Shown: one piece after another, positions 28,553-38,016 of the stretch | Position numbering within the stretch: the stretch's first letter is position 1 | How the letters are laid out: every line of letters begins with the position of its first letter | Origin: Rhodobacteraceae bacterium M382 | GTDB lineage: Bacteria > Pseudomonadota > Alphaproteobacteria > Rhodobacterales > Rhodobacteraceae | Assembly (NCBI GenBank): GCA_025141015.1 | Contig: CP081100.1 | Coordinates: 62,001 to 126,000 of the forward strand | Direction of reading: 5' to 3' | DNA: 64,000 nucleotides | Notes under the pieces: generated by a model | The model's database searches: none | What the model was told of the DNA's origin: nothing | What the model saw: the letters and a program-made list of their open reading frames with translations, nothing else | Made by a program: the position numbers and the translations under genes

Positions 28553-29416
28553 ATGACCATATCCGACACGCTCACTCTTTTGGCCTGCCAAATCTGTATT
28601 CCGCCGATGGCGACATCGGCCGAACGCGACGCCCATTTAACAGCCTCCACGACCAAAGTTCGCGCCGAACTGGACCGTGCTCAACGACCCGTCGATCTGG
28701 TTGTTCTTCCCGAATTGTCGAGCCTTGACTATGCGCGTGAAACCTTTGCGCAGCTGGACGATATTGCCGAGCCTTTGGATGGCGCATCTTTTCGGGCCTG
28801 GCGTCAGGTCGCGATGGATTTGAACGTTTTCGTGTCCTACGGATTTGCCCGCGCTGGTGACGGTGGTCCTTTTATCTCGATCGGGGTGGTTGGTCCGGAT
28901 GGGGTGCTGGTCGGGTATTACGACAAACTTCACCTGGCACAATACGGTGCCTCGATGGAAAAGGAGTATTTCAACCGCGGCAACCATTTGTTTGTATTCG
29001 AAGTCAAAGGGTTCCGCCTTGCGCCGATTATTTGTTACGATATCCGCATTCCTGAATTGGCGCGTACTTTGGTCTTGGATCACGATGCAGATGCAATCCT
29101 GCATTGCGGGGCCTATTTCCGGGACGAGAGCTTTCACACATGGCACCCGTTTGCCATGACCCGCGCATTGGAAAACCAAGTGTTTTTCCTGTCGCTAAAC
29201 CGCGCAGGAACCAGCTATGGCAATTCACTGTTTTGCCCGCCATGGCTCGATGAAAACACGCCACCGCTCAGATTTCCGCAGACAGATGAAGCCTTCCGCA
29301 TCATTACCCTGGATCGCGAAACACTCGACACCGCGCGGCGAGAGTATACGTTCCTCAAGGACAAGTTGGGGACCTACAATATCTCCCTTCATGCACCACA
29401 GCGGTCAGGCACCTGA
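28553..29416 (+). CDS. Carbon-nitrogen hydrolase (nitrilase superfamily amidohydrolase)
   Basis: The 287-aa protein has the complete Glu-Lys-Cys triad of the nitrilase superfamily: E54 (VVLPELSS), K125 (GYYDKLHL) and C161 (PIICYDIRIPE). The GVVGPDGVLVGYYDK stretch is characteristic of omega-amidase/N-carbamoyl-amine hydrolase relatives rather than true nitrilases. It could release ammonia from an amide or carbamoyl compound. It stands alone on the plus strand; decayed DNA follows. Confidence 0.9.
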   Translation: MTISDTLTLLACQICIPPMATSAERDAHLTASTTKVRAELDRAQRPVDLVVLPELSSLDYARETFAQLDDIAEPLDGASFRAWRQVAMDLNVFVSYGFARAGDGGPFISIGVVGPDGVLVGYYDKLHLAQYGASMEKEYFNRGNHLFVFEVKGFRLAPIICYDIRIPELARTLVLDHDADAILHCGAYFRDESFHTWHPFAMTRALENQVFFLSLNRAGTSYGNSLFCPPWLDENTPPLRFPQTDEAFRIITLDRETLDTARREYTFLKDKLGTYNISLHAPQRSGT

Positions 29417-29508
29417 ATATAGTGTTCTGAGTGAACCCGTATTTGGGCTAGGATGCGAAGAGACCGTTGTTTTGTGGCGGGCCGTGACACGCAGTTTATT
29501 GACCAGTA

Positions 29509-29640
29509 CTAGGCGCGGGTGATCAGGTGATACCCCGGTGCAGCCAAGGCACGCACCATCGTAATCGGCGCATCGTCGATCCAAGTGGTTCGCCCCATAA
29601 CAAAGAGCGTTTCATCGACGTCTGTTTCCAGCAATTCTGC
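29509..29640 (-). pseudogene. GntR-family (UTRA domain) regulator remnant, C-terminal end
   Basis: The last 43 codons before the stop at 29509 read like the C-terminal strand set of a UTRA effector domain in HutC/PhnF-type GntR regulators (ELLETDVDETLFVMGRTTW, then an APITMVR strand and a YHLITR end). The DNA-binding domain and the first half of UTRA are absent. Directly upstream the frame changes into an IS6-like piece, so the gene was probably cut by an insertion that later decayed. Confidence 0.5.
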
Positions 29641-29712
29641 TTCTCGGTCACGGGTTGGCCTGTGCGAGACGTCGATTGCGTTATGTTGGTCTCTGTGGGC
29701 GCGATGGTCGAC
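29641..29712 (-). mobile_element. IS6-family transposase scrap fused to the UTRA remnant
   Basis: The frame reads VDHRAHRDQHNAIDVSHRPT followed by RDRE, matching the H...NN..E.SH.PTR.RE block of IS6-type transposases. Thirty bases (29650-29679) match the other IS6 remnant at 22451-22480 with 28 identities. The similarity ends abruptly at 29640, where the UTRA-like sequence begins. No terminal repeats are recognisable. Confidence 0.6.
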
Positions 29713-29792
29713 CTGCGACGCCCGCGCATCAAGCGTCTTTGCGGTTTGCCAGGTTTGACCCGACTGTCGAGAACATCGCCGTCTGCCGGGAG

Positions 29793-29810
29793 CGCCTGCC
29801 AAAGCAGGCG
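29793..29810 (-). terminator. Hairpin after the ehuA-like gene
   Basis: A perfect 7-bp GC-rich stem (29793-29799 with 29804-29810, 4-nt loop) lies 19 nt past the ATPase stop on the minus strand. There is no T-tract. Confidence 0.4.
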
Positions 29811-29828
29811 AACCTGTGCAGATTGGGC

Positions 29829-30650
29829 TCAGTTCGATTCCAGTACCGCATTGAGGAACTGCTGGGTTCGCTCGTTCTTTGGCGCACCAAACAGTTCCAC
29901 GGGGCTGCCCTGTTCCGCAATGGCACCGCTGTGAAAGAAGCAAACCCGGTCCGAGATATCGCGCGCAAATCCCATCTGGTGCGTCACCATCAGCATGGTC
30001 AGGCTGTGCGCATCGACCAGCTTGCGGATGACGTTGGTCACCTCGCCGATCACTTCGGGATCAAGCGCCGAGGTGACTTCGTCGAACAGCATCACCTTGG
30101 GCCGCATCGCCAGGGCGCGGGCGATGGCGACACGCTGTTGCTGGCCACCGGACAGGCGCGACGGGTATTGGTCCGCCTTGTCGGCCATCCCGACCATGTC
30201 GAGCAATTCCAGAGACCGCTCCTGCGCTTCTTTCTTGGACATGCCCAGCACCTGTACAGGCCCTTCCATGCAGTTCTGCAGCGCGGTCATATGCGGGAAC
30301 AGGTTGAAGTGTTGGAAACACATCCCGATCTTGGAACGGATGCGGCGGATATGAGAGGCGTTGGCCGGCACCAGCACACCGTTTTTTTCCATATGGGTCA
30401 GCGGTTCGCCATCCACATAAATCACCCCACCGTTGATCGTTTCCAGCGTCATCAACATCCGCAGCACGGTGGTCTTGCCGGACCCCGACGGGCCGATGAT
30501 CGTGACCATCTCGCCCATGTCGATATCCAGGTTCAGGTGATCCAGAACCGTCAGCGACCCATAGCTTTTGCGCACATTGGCAAACCGTACCATCGGAATG
30601 TTGTCCCCCTCCAGACGCAGGGGGTATTGGCTCATGTCTTCGGTGTTCAT
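29829..30650 (-). CDS. ehuA: Ehu-type ABC transporter ATP-binding protein
   Basis: The 273-aa polar-amino-acid-type ATPase has Walker A GPSGSGKTT, signature LSGGQQQR and Walker [13 protein letters not shown]. The stretch LRMLMTLETINGGVIYVDGE followed by PLTHMEKNG is characteristic of EhuA, the ATPase of the ectoine/hydroxyectoine importer. It is the last gene of a dehydrogenase, binding protein, two permeases, ATPase series. No ectoine-degradation gene set (eutABCDE/doe) is present, so the actual solute may be another zwitterion; the BetB-like gene in front points to a betaine-type compound. Confidence 0.88.
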   Translation of the reverse strand: MNTEDMSQYPLRLEGDNIPMVRFANVRKSYGSLTVLDHLNLDIDMGEMVTIIGPSGSGKTTVLRMLMTLETINGGVIYVDGEPLTHMEKNGVLVPANASHIRRIRSKIGMCFQHFNLFPHMTALQNCMEGPVQVLGMSKKEAQERSLELLDMVGMADKADQYPSRLSGGQQQRVAIARALAMRPKVMLFDEVTSALDPEVIGEVTNVIRKLVDAHSLTMLMVTHQMGFARDISDRVCFFHSGAIAEQGSPVELFGAPKNERTQQFLNAVLESN

Positions 30651-30653
30651 TGG

Positions 30654-31316
30654 TTACATTCCCATTCTACGGCGCACCCATTTTTCGAAACGGGCGATGA
30701 AAAACGCGGTCGGCAGTGAGATCGCAAGGAACAGCACTCCGACCAACGTGTAAGGTTCCAGATAGCGATAGCTTTGCGCGCCTACGGCATTTGCCGTGTG
30801 CATCAGCTCGGCGACACCGATCACCGACAGCATCGGCGTATCCTTGAAAATGCCGACCAGATAATTGCCCATCCCCGAAATCGCAGGCGGCAAGGCCTGG
30901 GGAATGATCAGCCGCCGATAGGTCTGCACCGTCGACATGTTGATCGCGGTCGCGGCCTCCCACTGGCCTTTCGGCACGCTTTCAATGCCGCCGCGATAGA
31001 CTTCGGACAGATAGGCGGCGTAGTGGACGCCAATCGCGATCAGACCCGAGGTCCAGGGCGACAAGTTGATGCCGAATTGTGGTCCTACATAAAAGACAAA
31101 GAACACCTGCAGCAGTAGCGGGGTCGACCTGACGAACTCTACCACCTCGCGCACGCAGAAGGTTAGCGGACGCCATGGGGTACGCTGCGCCAGCACCAGT
31201 ACCAGCCCCAGAACAACCGCAATCAGATATCCGCCACCGGCCGCCAGCAAGGTCTTGCCTGCGGCCTCGATAAACCGGGGGAGAAGCTCCCACGTCCAAT
31301 CCCAACGCCATTCCAT
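30654..31316 (-). CDS. ehuD: Ehu-type ABC transporter permease (EhuD type)
   Basis: The 220-aa permease is of the polar amino acid (HisM) family: a long first helix, the VREVVEFVRSTPLLLQVFFV segment, and the coupling loop in EAATAINMSTVQTYRRLIIP with the EAA motif. It starts 3 nt after the stop of the other permease. It is expected to form a heterodimer with it in the inner membrane. Confidence 0.87.
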   Translation of the reverse strand: MEWRWDWTWELLPRFIEAAGKTLLAAGGGYLIAVVLGLVLVLAQRTPWRPLTFCVREVVEFVRSTPLLLQVFFVFYVGPQFGINLSPWTSGLIAIGVHYAAYLSEVYRGGIESVPKGQWEAATAINMSTVQTYRRLIIPQALPPAISGMGNYLVGIFKDTPMLSVIGVAELMHTANAVGAQSYRYLEPYTLVGVLFLAISLPTAFFIARFEKWVRRRMGM

Positions 31317-31319
31317 GGC

Positions 31320-31985
31320 TCAGGCCCTCCCGATCTTGAACGCCATCTTGCGTTCGAATGCGCGCATGAATGGCGTCACGCAAAAGCGTGCGAAAACGTA
31401 GTAGATGATTAATGCAGTGCCAAAGGTTTCAATCGACAGGAAGGTCGAGATGTTGATCTGGCGGGCGTGGAACATCAGGTCGGTCACCGAAATCAGCGCC
31501 ACCAGCGCGGTGCCTTTCAGGATCTCGATCACCAGGTTGCCCCAAGGTGGCAGCATGATAACCAGCGCCTGCGGCAGGATGATCCGGCGCATCCGCTGAG
31601 CGGTCGTCATGTTTATGGCCATGGCGGCCTCCCATTGCCCTTTTGGCACGGCAAGGATGGCACCCCGGACCAGTTCGGCACCATAGGCGCCCATGTTCAG
31701 ACCGACGGCGATGAAACCGGCGGTGAATTTATCCATGGTGATTCCAAACAGGGGCAGCACAAAGAAGATCCAGAACAGTTGGACCAGCAACGAGGTGCCG
31801 CGAAAGATTTCGATATAGACGGTGGCGGCCCCTTTGATCGCGGGGTTCGACGCAAGGCGCATCAGGCCAAAGGTCAGCGCGATGGCGACCGAAACAACGG
31901 TGGCCAGCACGAACTGCACCAGCGTGATCAGAGACCCGTCGACCATGCGGCCGCCATAGTCTTGGAGGAATTCAAAGTAGGACAA
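31320..31985 (-). CDS. ehuC: Ehu-type ABC transporter permease (EhuC type)
   Basis: The product of about 222 aa resembles EhuC closely: YIEIFRGTSLLVQLFWIFFV, GLNMGAYGAELVRGAILAVP, and the EAA loop EAAMAINMTTAQRMRRIILP. The frame opens at ATG 32054, but that start would add a proline-rich leader not seen in the family. A TTG at 31985 with GGAG upstream gives the usual length and is preferred. The choice of start is uncertain. Confidence 0.83.
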   Translation of the reverse strand: MSYFEFLQDYGGRMVDGSLITLVQFVLATVVSVAIALTFGLMRLASNPAIKGAATVYIEIFRGTSLLVQLFWIFFVLPLFGITMDKFTAGFIAVGLNMGAYGAELVRGAILAVPKGQWEAAMAINMTTAQRMRRIILPQALVIMLPPWGNLVIEILKGTALVALISVTDLMFHARQINISTFLSIETFGTALIIYYVFARFCVTPFMRAFERKMAFKIGRA

Positions 31986-32084
31986 GACAGGCGTTCTCCG
32001 CTTCTGTCCCGATGAGGGGAGTTGAGGGGGGGCGGTGCCCAGGAACCGGGGCACCGGGTCTTGATTGCGAGAGAGAGGCGCGCC

Positions 32085-32924
32085 TTAGCGGTTGGCGCAG
32101 GCCCATTCCATGGACGCGTCGTCACCGGGTACGTTCGACGGCAGGTAGTCCCACTGTTCGACCTTGGACAGCATGTCGTCGGATCCGATGTACCCCGGCA
32201 TCGCCGCGTTGAAGTCGGCGCGGAACTGATCGTCTTCGGGGTGGAAGCCGACGGCGACCCAGTTAAAGGTCCACTGTGGCAGCGCATTGGTGTCGGTATG
32301 GCCGATCCCGTCGGTTTTCGCCGCCAGATCATAGGCTTCGACCGCCGTCATGGCGCCAATCTCGGCGCGCCCAGCCTTGACCGCCGCCAGCACTTCGGTG
32401 GTGCCGGGCAGCTGCATGATCTTGCTTTCCGGGATGCCGACCTTCAGCGCCTCTTCGACATTCACATAGCCCGCAACGGCCGCCATGGTGACACCGGCGT
32501 TCTTGATGTCCTCGTAGGTCTGCAGGCCGCCCGGATTTCCATCGGGCACGATAAAGGCGTTGCCGAACTGGCCGATCGGCTCGGAAAAGTCGATATTGGC
32601 GCAGCGCGACCCCAGAATGTACATGCCGCCGGTGATCACATCAACGCGGCCCGCCATCAGGCTGGGGATTAGACCGGCCCAGTCGGTGACAACCGGTTCG
32701 ATTTCGGTGTGACCCATTCTGGCCAACAGATCGAGCGTGATCTGGTTCACAAAGCCCAGCGGTTCATTGTTTTCGCCCGGATGCGCCCAGGGCGCGGCAG
32801 CGGCAAAGCCGAGACGGATCGGTTCACCCGCAGCGATGCGATCTTCGAGCGGCCCCGCGAGCGTGGCGCTGGCCGTCAGGGCCAGGGTGGCGGAAACGAT
32901 GCTTCCCAGAAGTTTGGATTTCAT
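32085..32924 (-). CDS. ehuB: Ehu-type ABC transporter substrate-binding protein
   Basis: The 279-aa periplasmic protein has a Sec signal peptide (KSKLLGSIVSATLALTASA, cleavage after TLA) and a type 3 solute-binding domain with GRVDVITGGMYILGSRCANI, the pattern of EhuB proteins. ATG at 32924 has AAGGAG at 8-nt spacing. It follows the BetB-like gene and leads the permeases. EhuB proteins bind ectoines by cation-pi contacts; the substrate here is not proven and may be another quaternary or zwitterionic solute. Confidence 0.83.
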   Translation of the reverse strand: MKSKLLGSIVSATLALTASATLAGPLEDRIAAGEPIRLGFAAAAPWAHPGENNEPLGFVNQITLDLLARMGHTEIEPVVTDWAGLIPSLMAGRVDVITGGMYILGSRCANIDFSEPIGQFGNAFIVPDGNPGGLQTYEDIKNAGVTMAAVAGYVNVEEALKVGIPESKIMQLPGTTEVLAAVKAGRAEIGAMTAVEAYDLAAKTDGIGHTDTNALPQWTFNWVAVGFHPEDDQFRADFNAAMPGYIGSDDMLSKVEQWDYLPSNVPGDDASMEWACANR

Positions 32925-33087
32925 TGGTGGTTCTCCTTGCTGTTGGACATGACGCACCCGGTCCGGCGACTGGATCGCCAGATGGTGGGCCGGATTTCCC
33001 GACGCACGGTTTTCCGCATCTTTTCGGGAGAGAGAGGGCCGGTGGTCACCTCACGAGGCGCAGTCACCGGCGAGAATTGGTTTGGGT

Positions 33088-34608
33088 TCAGTAGGGCGCT
33101 TGGACACCTCCCATTTCGACATAGACGGATTTGATCTGACTGTAGTGATCCAGCGCCGCACGCGAGTTTTCGCGGCCAACGCCGGATTTCTTGACCCCGC
33201 CAAATGGCATTTCGACGGGCATGATATTATGGGTGTTGATCCAGCAGGTTCCCGCATGAATGCGGTCGATCACCCGGTGGGCGCGCTGCAGGTCGCGGGT
33301 AAACACGCTGGCGGCCAGCCCCAGGTCAGTGTCATTGGCGCGGGCGATCACCTCGTCCTCGGTGCTGAATTCCAGGATGGACAGGACCGGGCCAAAGATC
33401 TCTTCGCGGGCGATCCGCATGTCGTCGGTCACCCCCGTGAACACGGTGGGCAGCACATAAGCGCCCCGTGCCAGCCCATCGCCTTTGGCCCGGCCTCCGC
33501 CACACAGCAACCGGGCCCCCTCTTCTCGCCCAAGCTGCATGTATGACAGCACTCTTTCCATATGCGCCTGCGAAATCAGCGGCCCCATCTGGGTTTCGGG
33601 GTCCAATGGGTCGCCCAGACGGATGGCGCGCACGCGTTCGACAAGGCGGGTTTCGAATTCCGCACGGATGTTGCGATGCACGAATACCCGGGTTCCATTG
33701 GAACAGATCTGCCCGGCGGAATAGAAATTCGCCAGGATGGCACCGCTGACCGCTGCGTCCAGATCCGCGTCGTCAAAAACGATCAGGGGGGATTTACCGC
33801 CCAGCTCCATCGTCACATGTTTGATATCCGCGCCCGCCGCTGCCATCACCCGCGCGCCGGTTTGCACCGACCCGGTGAGAGAGACCTTTTCGATGTCCGG
33901 ATGCGCCACCAGGGTGCTGCCCACTTCGCCATATCCCTGTACCACATTATACAGCCCTTTGGGCAACCCGGCTTCGGTCAGGATCTCGGCGACCTTGAGC
34001 GCACAAAGCGGCGTGACCTCGGACGGTTTGAATACAACAGCATTGCCACAGGCCAGCGCTGCGGCACCCTTGTAGGCCGCGATCTGGGTGGGGTAATTCC
34101 AGGCACCGATGCCCAGACACACCCCCAATGCGATGCGTTTGGTATAGACGAAACTGTCGCCCAGCGGGATGCATTCACCATTGATCGTACTGGCAATACC
34201 GCCATAAAATTCAAAGGCTTCTGCGCCCGACAGCGCATCCGCGACGATGGTTTCTTGATAGGGTTTACCGGTGTCGAGCGTTTCCAGCACCGACAGATCA
34301 TGATTGCGGTCGCGCATGATATCGGCGGCCCGGCGCAGGATGCGGCCACGGTCCGCCGGCAGGGTGCGTTCCCATTCCACTTGCGCGCGTTTGGCGCTGG
34401 CCACTGCACGTTCGATCAGCGCCGGTGTGGCGGAATGCAGACGGGCGACGACCTCTCCGGTCGCGGGGTAAACGCATTCGATCAGCGCGCCGGACGCGTC
34501 TTCCACATAGGCGCCGTCAATGTAATGAGAGGCGACCGGCTGGGCGCGCAGATCCACCGAGGAGTCGCCTGCGGCAGTTCTGGTTGGATGGTCCAGTGTG
34601 ACTTGCAT
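33088..34608 (-). CDS. Betaine-aldehyde-dehydrogenase-like ALDH
   Basis: The 506-aa ALDH has the catalytic cysteine in [15 protein letters not shown] and the base in [19 protein letters not shown]. Its C-terminal part ([37 protein letters not shown]) matches BetB, which oxidises betaine aldehyde to glycine betaine. It lies upstream of the Ehu-type transporter in the same direction, 163 nt before it. A substrate with a trimethylammonium or similar aldehyde is likely, but 4-trimethylaminobutyraldehyde or amino-aldehydes are alternatives. No choline dehydrogenase gene is nearby. Confidence 0.87.
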   Translation of the reverse strand: MQVTLDHPTRTAAGDSSVDLRAQPVASHYIDGAYVEDASGALIECVYPATGEVVARLHSATPALIERAVASAKRAQVEWERTLPADRGRILRRAADIMRDRNHDLSVLETLDTGKPYQETIVADALSGAEAFEFYGGIASTINGECIPLGDSFVYTKRIALGVCLGIGAWNYPTQIAAYKGAAALACGNAVVFKPSEVTPLCALKVAEILTEAGLPKGLYNVVQGYGEVGSTLVAHPDIEKVSLTGSVQTGARVMAAAGADIKHVTMELGGKSPLIVFDDADLDAAVSGAILANFYSAGQICSNGTRVFVHRNIRAEFETRLVERVRAIRLGDPLDPETQMGPLISQAHMERVLSYMQLGREEGARLLCGGGRAKGDGLARGAYVLPTVFTGVTDDMRIAREEIFGPVLSILEFSTEDEVIARANDTDLGLAASVFTRDLQRAHRVIDRIHAGTCWINTHNIMPVEMPFGGVKKSGVGRENSRAALDHYSQIKSVYVEMGGVQAPY

Positions 34609-34817
34609 AGAAGCTCCCCCTCCAAGCGGAGAATCACAGACGGTTCGCGTCGCCTGATTCGTGGCTGGTCTTGGAAAAGGTTACGCCCGAAAAAACGTAT
34701 TACGCAATACACTTTTCGGATACATTATTTTTTTGCCCGTAACTTCCACTTTTAGTACGAAATTCGAAAAGAAGCCTCATAAATGGCGCATATCACGCAA
34801 TATCGCGAATCCCAGCG

Positions 34818-35363
34818 CTAGCCCCAGTTGCTTTTCAGCAGGAACTGATTCTTGAAATTCTTGAGCCCCGTCATCACGTCGCTTGACCCGATATCGGGGC
34901 TATTGTGGACATGTTCGCTGAGGACCGCCAAAAAACCCGCGCGATCCTCGCTGACGATCTCGATCAGCAAGTCATAAGCACCGCTGACCCAGACCACATA
35001 GACGATCTCATCCAGCTGCGCCAAACGGGTCGCGACGTCCTCGGGCCGGTGGCCCGGTGCGACTTTCAGGCCGATCATCGCTTCGGTCCGGTATTCGGAA
35101 ACCCCGGGATCGGTGATCGCCACAATGCGCAGCGCGCCGCCGGACTTCATCGCTCCGACTCGGTTGCGCACGGTGCCTTCGGACACGCCCAACTGCTGAG
35201 CGATCTCAGAAAACGCCATACGCCCGTCGCGCTGCAACCGGTCGATGATTTCGCGGTTCAGTCGGTCGTCCAACAATGCCAGCCCGGCGCTGCGCGCCCC
35301 GCCCTCTGTTGCCAGGTTACGTTTTCGCACATTCGGGTCGCTTTGACGGGTCTGATCACTCAT
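34818..35363 (-). CDS. Lrp/AsnC-family transcriptional regulator
   Basis: The 181-aa regulator has an Lrp-type HTH (LQRDGRMAFSEIAQQLGVSE, TVRNRV) and a C-terminal RAM effector domain ending in GLKNFKNQFLLKSNWG. ATG at 35363 has GGAG upstream; longer starts lack support. It is divergent from the Rieske oxygenase gene (166 bp apart) and in front of the BetB/Ehu genes, so it probably controls both sides. It is a close paralogue of the regulator at 49814-50344, sharing RMAFSEIAQ, VSEGT.RNRV and the same C-terminal ending. Confidence 0.92.
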   Translation of the reverse strand: MSDQTRQSDPNVRKRNLATEGGARSAGLALLDDRLNREIIDRLQRDGRMAFSEIAQQLGVSEGTVRNRVGAMKSGGALRIVAITDPGVSEYRTEAMIGLKVAPGHRPEDVATRLAQLDEIVYVVWVSGAYDLLIEIVSEDRAGFLAVLSEHVHNSPDIGSSDVMTGLKNFKNQFLLKSNWG

Positions 35364-35529
35364 GGGAGGCTCCAAAATTTCGAATATCGAATTTATAGAG
35401 CGGAAAACGTAGTTTTTTGAAGCATATTTTCGGTTGACGCAGACGATTTCGCAATCAACCTTCGAATTACAGTTTTTGCGGCAGCCTCGGCCACCGCCAT
35501 ACAGACCCCAAACAAGGAGGTAGCGACCC

Positions 35530-36912
35530 ATGACAACCGCAACCCAAAAGCCCGAAGTCAGCACTTTTGCAGGTAATTTTCAGGGCTATGCCCAATCTCA
35601 ACCAGCTGAAATTGATGAGGAAATCTCACGCGTCGGACCGGCGACCCCTGGAGGCGAATATCTGCGCCGCTTCTGGCACCCAGTCTATATGACAGACGAC
35701 CTGGGTGACCTACCCAAGGCAATCACCATTCTGGGCGAAGAACTGGTTCTGTTCCGCTATGGCGACGGTACGAAAATCGGATTGGTGCACAAATACTGCC
35801 CGCACCGTCGCGCTTCGTTGGAATATGGCAAATGCGAAACCCGCGGCATCCGCTGTTGTTACCACGGCTGGCTGTTCGCGCCCGATGGCGAAATCCTCGA
35901 AGCTCCGGCCGAGGATTCAACCGCCCGCGCTGTGGAAATGGTCAAGGAACGCACCCGCCTGGGTGCCTATCCGGTGATCGAATATCGCGGACTGATTTTC
36001 GCCTATATGGGCCCGTCGGACAAACAGCCGGACTTCCCGATCTATGACGCCTTTGAACACGAAGGCATGACCAGTGCGCCTTACAAGGCACCCTATACCT
36101 GCAACTGGATTCAGGTGCAGGACGCGATCATGGATCCGACCCACACCACTTTCCTGCACAGCCAGAATAGCCACCCGCAGTTCTCCGAAGGGATGATGGC
36201 CAGCGGTCAGCTGAAATTCTACGAGCGTCACGAAAACCACTTCCTTGGCACATCGACCCGCCGCATTGGCGATAATGCCTGGGTGCGCCTGAACGAATTG
36301 ATCCTGCCGAACTTTACCCAGGCTGGATCCGCCTATGCCGCCGACGGCACCGAACAGCGTTACTTTGGCCGGTCGTGCTTTACCCGTTGGGTGGTGCCGG
36401 TCGATGACGAAAACACCATGGTCTATGCTTGGGCCAACTTTGGCGACCGCTGGGATCCGCATGAATACAACACCCGCGAAGGTCACGAAAAGATGGAGCA
36501 GGGCGAGGTGCTGGACCGCACCCCCGAAGAAAAGCAGCGCTATCCCGCTGACTCCGAAGCGGTTGAAGGCATGGGCGCGATTTCCACCCACAAGGGCGAA
36601 AACCTGATGCCGACCGACCGTGGCATCTCGCTTTATCGGCGCCGGGTGCGCAAGGCGATCCGCGATCTGGCAAATGACAACATCGAACCACCCCAGCCCA
36701 AGACCTTTGAAGGCCATTCGGTACGCACTTACGGCCAGGACACGGTGCTAACCATGCCCGCGATCGAAGGCCGCGATGACGGGGAATACCTGATGTCGAT
36801 CGGTGCCGCCGTCATGGATATGCAGTTCGATCACGAAGACTGGTGTGACGAAAACCGCGACACATCAATCATCGCAAAGCTCAAAGAGATCGAAGCCAAT
36901 GGCATCGGCTAA
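35530..36912 (+). CDS. Rieske non-haem iron oxygenase, large subunit
   Basis: The 460-aa protein has the Rieske cluster ligands C90-x-H92 and C109-x2-H112 (KYCPHRR, RCCYHGW) and a mononuclear iron site with H205 and H210 (DPTHTTFLH). The layout is that of the phthalate 4,5-dioxygenase / O-demethylase group. AAGGAGG lies ahead of the ATG. It leads a plus-strand run of dehydrogenase genes. The electron donor may be the [2Fe-2S] ferredoxin at 45806-46129, though no reductase is encoded here. The expected reaction is hydroxylation or oxidative demethylation; the substrate is unknown. Confidence 0.9.
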   Translation: MTTATQKPEVSTFAGNFQGYAQSQPAEIDEEISRVGPATPGGEYLRRFWHPVYMTDDLGDLPKAITILGEELVLFRYGDGTKIGLVHKYCPHRRASLEYGKCETRGIRCCYHGWLFAPDGEILEAPAEDSTARAVEMVKERTRLGAYPVIEYRGLIFAYMGPSDKQPDFPIYDAFEHEGMTSAPYKAPYTCNWIQVQDAIMDPTHTTFLHSQNSHPQFSEGMMASGQLKFYERHENHFLGTSTRRIGDNAWVRLNELILPNFTQAGSAYAADGTEQRYFGRSCFTRWVVPVDDENTMVYAWANFGDRWDPHEYNTREGHEKMEQGEVLDRTPEEKQRYPADSEAVEGMGAISTHKGENLMPTDRGISLYRRRVRKAIRDLANDNIEPPQPKTFEGHSVRTYGQDTVLTMPAIEGRDDGEYLMSIGAAVMDMQFDHEDWCDENRDTSIIAKLKEIEANGIG

Positions 36913-36989
36913 ATCCGGCTGCGCCTCCTGCCCCAATGCGGGGCAGGGTGGCTGCTCTCAATTCGCGCGAACGACAAAGGACAAAACCG

Positions 36990-38006
36990 ATGACCGTGAA
37001 GGTTCACGTCAAAAATAACCGCTGGGCCGAAGGCTCATTCCCGAACACGCCCGAAGGCGAAGAGGTATTCACCGTCACCCGTGACCGGTTTGAAAGTGCG
37101 CTGGCTGAGTTTCCTGGCGTGCAGGGTCAGCTTGATCCGTTTGTCGATTGGGACACAGACAATTGGGCGAGCTCCATGGCCGAGGCCGAGGTGCTGTTGA
37201 CCTGGGACATGCCAACCGAAAATCTGGCCGAAGTGGCGCCAAACCTGAAATGGATTCACTGCATTGGTGCAGGTGTCGAACACATGCTGCCGATGGACTG
37301 GCTACCGGATCACGTAACGCTGACCAACAACAAGGGCGTGCATGCGGCCAAGGCTGGTGAATTCGGGCTGATGGCAGTGCTGATGCTGCATTCGCATATG
37401 CCCGCCATCGTCACCAACCAGCGCAGCGCCGTCTATGACTCGCTTTATTGTTCGCCGATCGCGGGCAAGACGCTGGTGGTGCTGGGCACCGGATCGCTGG
37501 GCGGTTCCGGCGCGGCGATGGTAAAACCGCTGGGCGTCAATTTGATCGGGGTAAACCGGTCGGGCCGCGACGTGGAAGGTTGCGACCGCTGTGTCACCAC
37601 CGAACAGCTGGACGATGTGCTGCCGCTGGCCGACTACCTGCTGATCGCCACGCCTGACACGCCGGAAACCCGTGGGCTTATGGATCGCCGCAGGCTGGAC
37701 CTGATGAAGCCCACCGCCGGCATCGTCAACATCGGGCGCGAAGCGGTGATGGATTACGACGCGCTCTGCGACAAACTGGAAGAAGGCTCAGTGGGCGGTG
37801 CCATCCTCGATGTGTTCGACCCGGAACCCATCGCGGCAGAGTCGCGCCTGTGGAACACCAAGAACTTGATCATCACGCCGCATGTCTCGGCCGATGACGG
37901 CGACGCCTATGTGCCGCTGACGCTGGGGCTGTTCTTCCGCAATATGGAGCTGTTCCTGAAGGGCGAACCGCTGCTGAACCCCATCGACCCCAAGCTTGGA
38001 TACTGA
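36990..38006 (+). CDS. D-2-hydroxyacid dehydrogenase, NAD-dependent
   Basis: The 338-aa protein is of the D-isomer-specific 2-hydroxyacid dehydrogenase family: the NAD motif VVLGTGSLGGSGA and the catalytic set R250 (NIGREAVM), E279 (DVFDPEPIA) and H298 (ITPHVSAD). The start at 36990 has AAAGGA upstream. It follows the Rieske gene by 77 nt and precedes a beta-hydroxyacid dehydrogenase by 10 nt. A second, divergent member occurs at 40031-41002. Confidence 0.9.
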   Translation: MTVKVHVKNNRWAEGSFPNTPEGEEVFTVTRDRFESALAEFPGVQGQLDPFVDWDTDNWASSMAEAEVLLTWDMPTENLAEVAPNLKWIHCIGAGVEHMLPMDWLPDHVTLTNNKGVHAAKAGEFGLMAVLMLHSHMPAIVTNQRSAVYDSLYCSPIAGKTLVVLGTGSLGGSGAAMVKPLGVNLIGVNRSGRDVEGCDRCVTTEQLDDVLPLADYLLIATPDTPETRGLMDRRRLDLMKPTAGIVNIGREAVMDYDALCDKLEEGSVGGAILDVFDPEPIAAESRLWNTKNLIITPHVSADDGDAYVPLTLGLFFRNMELFLKGEPLLNPIDPKLGY

Positions 38007-38016
38007 GGAGTTACTC

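Noticed and set aside
29815-29835. tRNA-like T-loop (GTTCGATTCC)
   Set aside because: It encodes the last residues and stop of the EhuA-type ATPase on the other strand; no matching acceptor stem or anticodon arm could be found.
29829-32924. Full ectoine uptake and degradation locus
   Set aside because: The importer is Ehu-like, but no eutABCDE/doe enzymes are present, and the nearby M24 protein is DddP-like rather than ectoine hydrolase-like.
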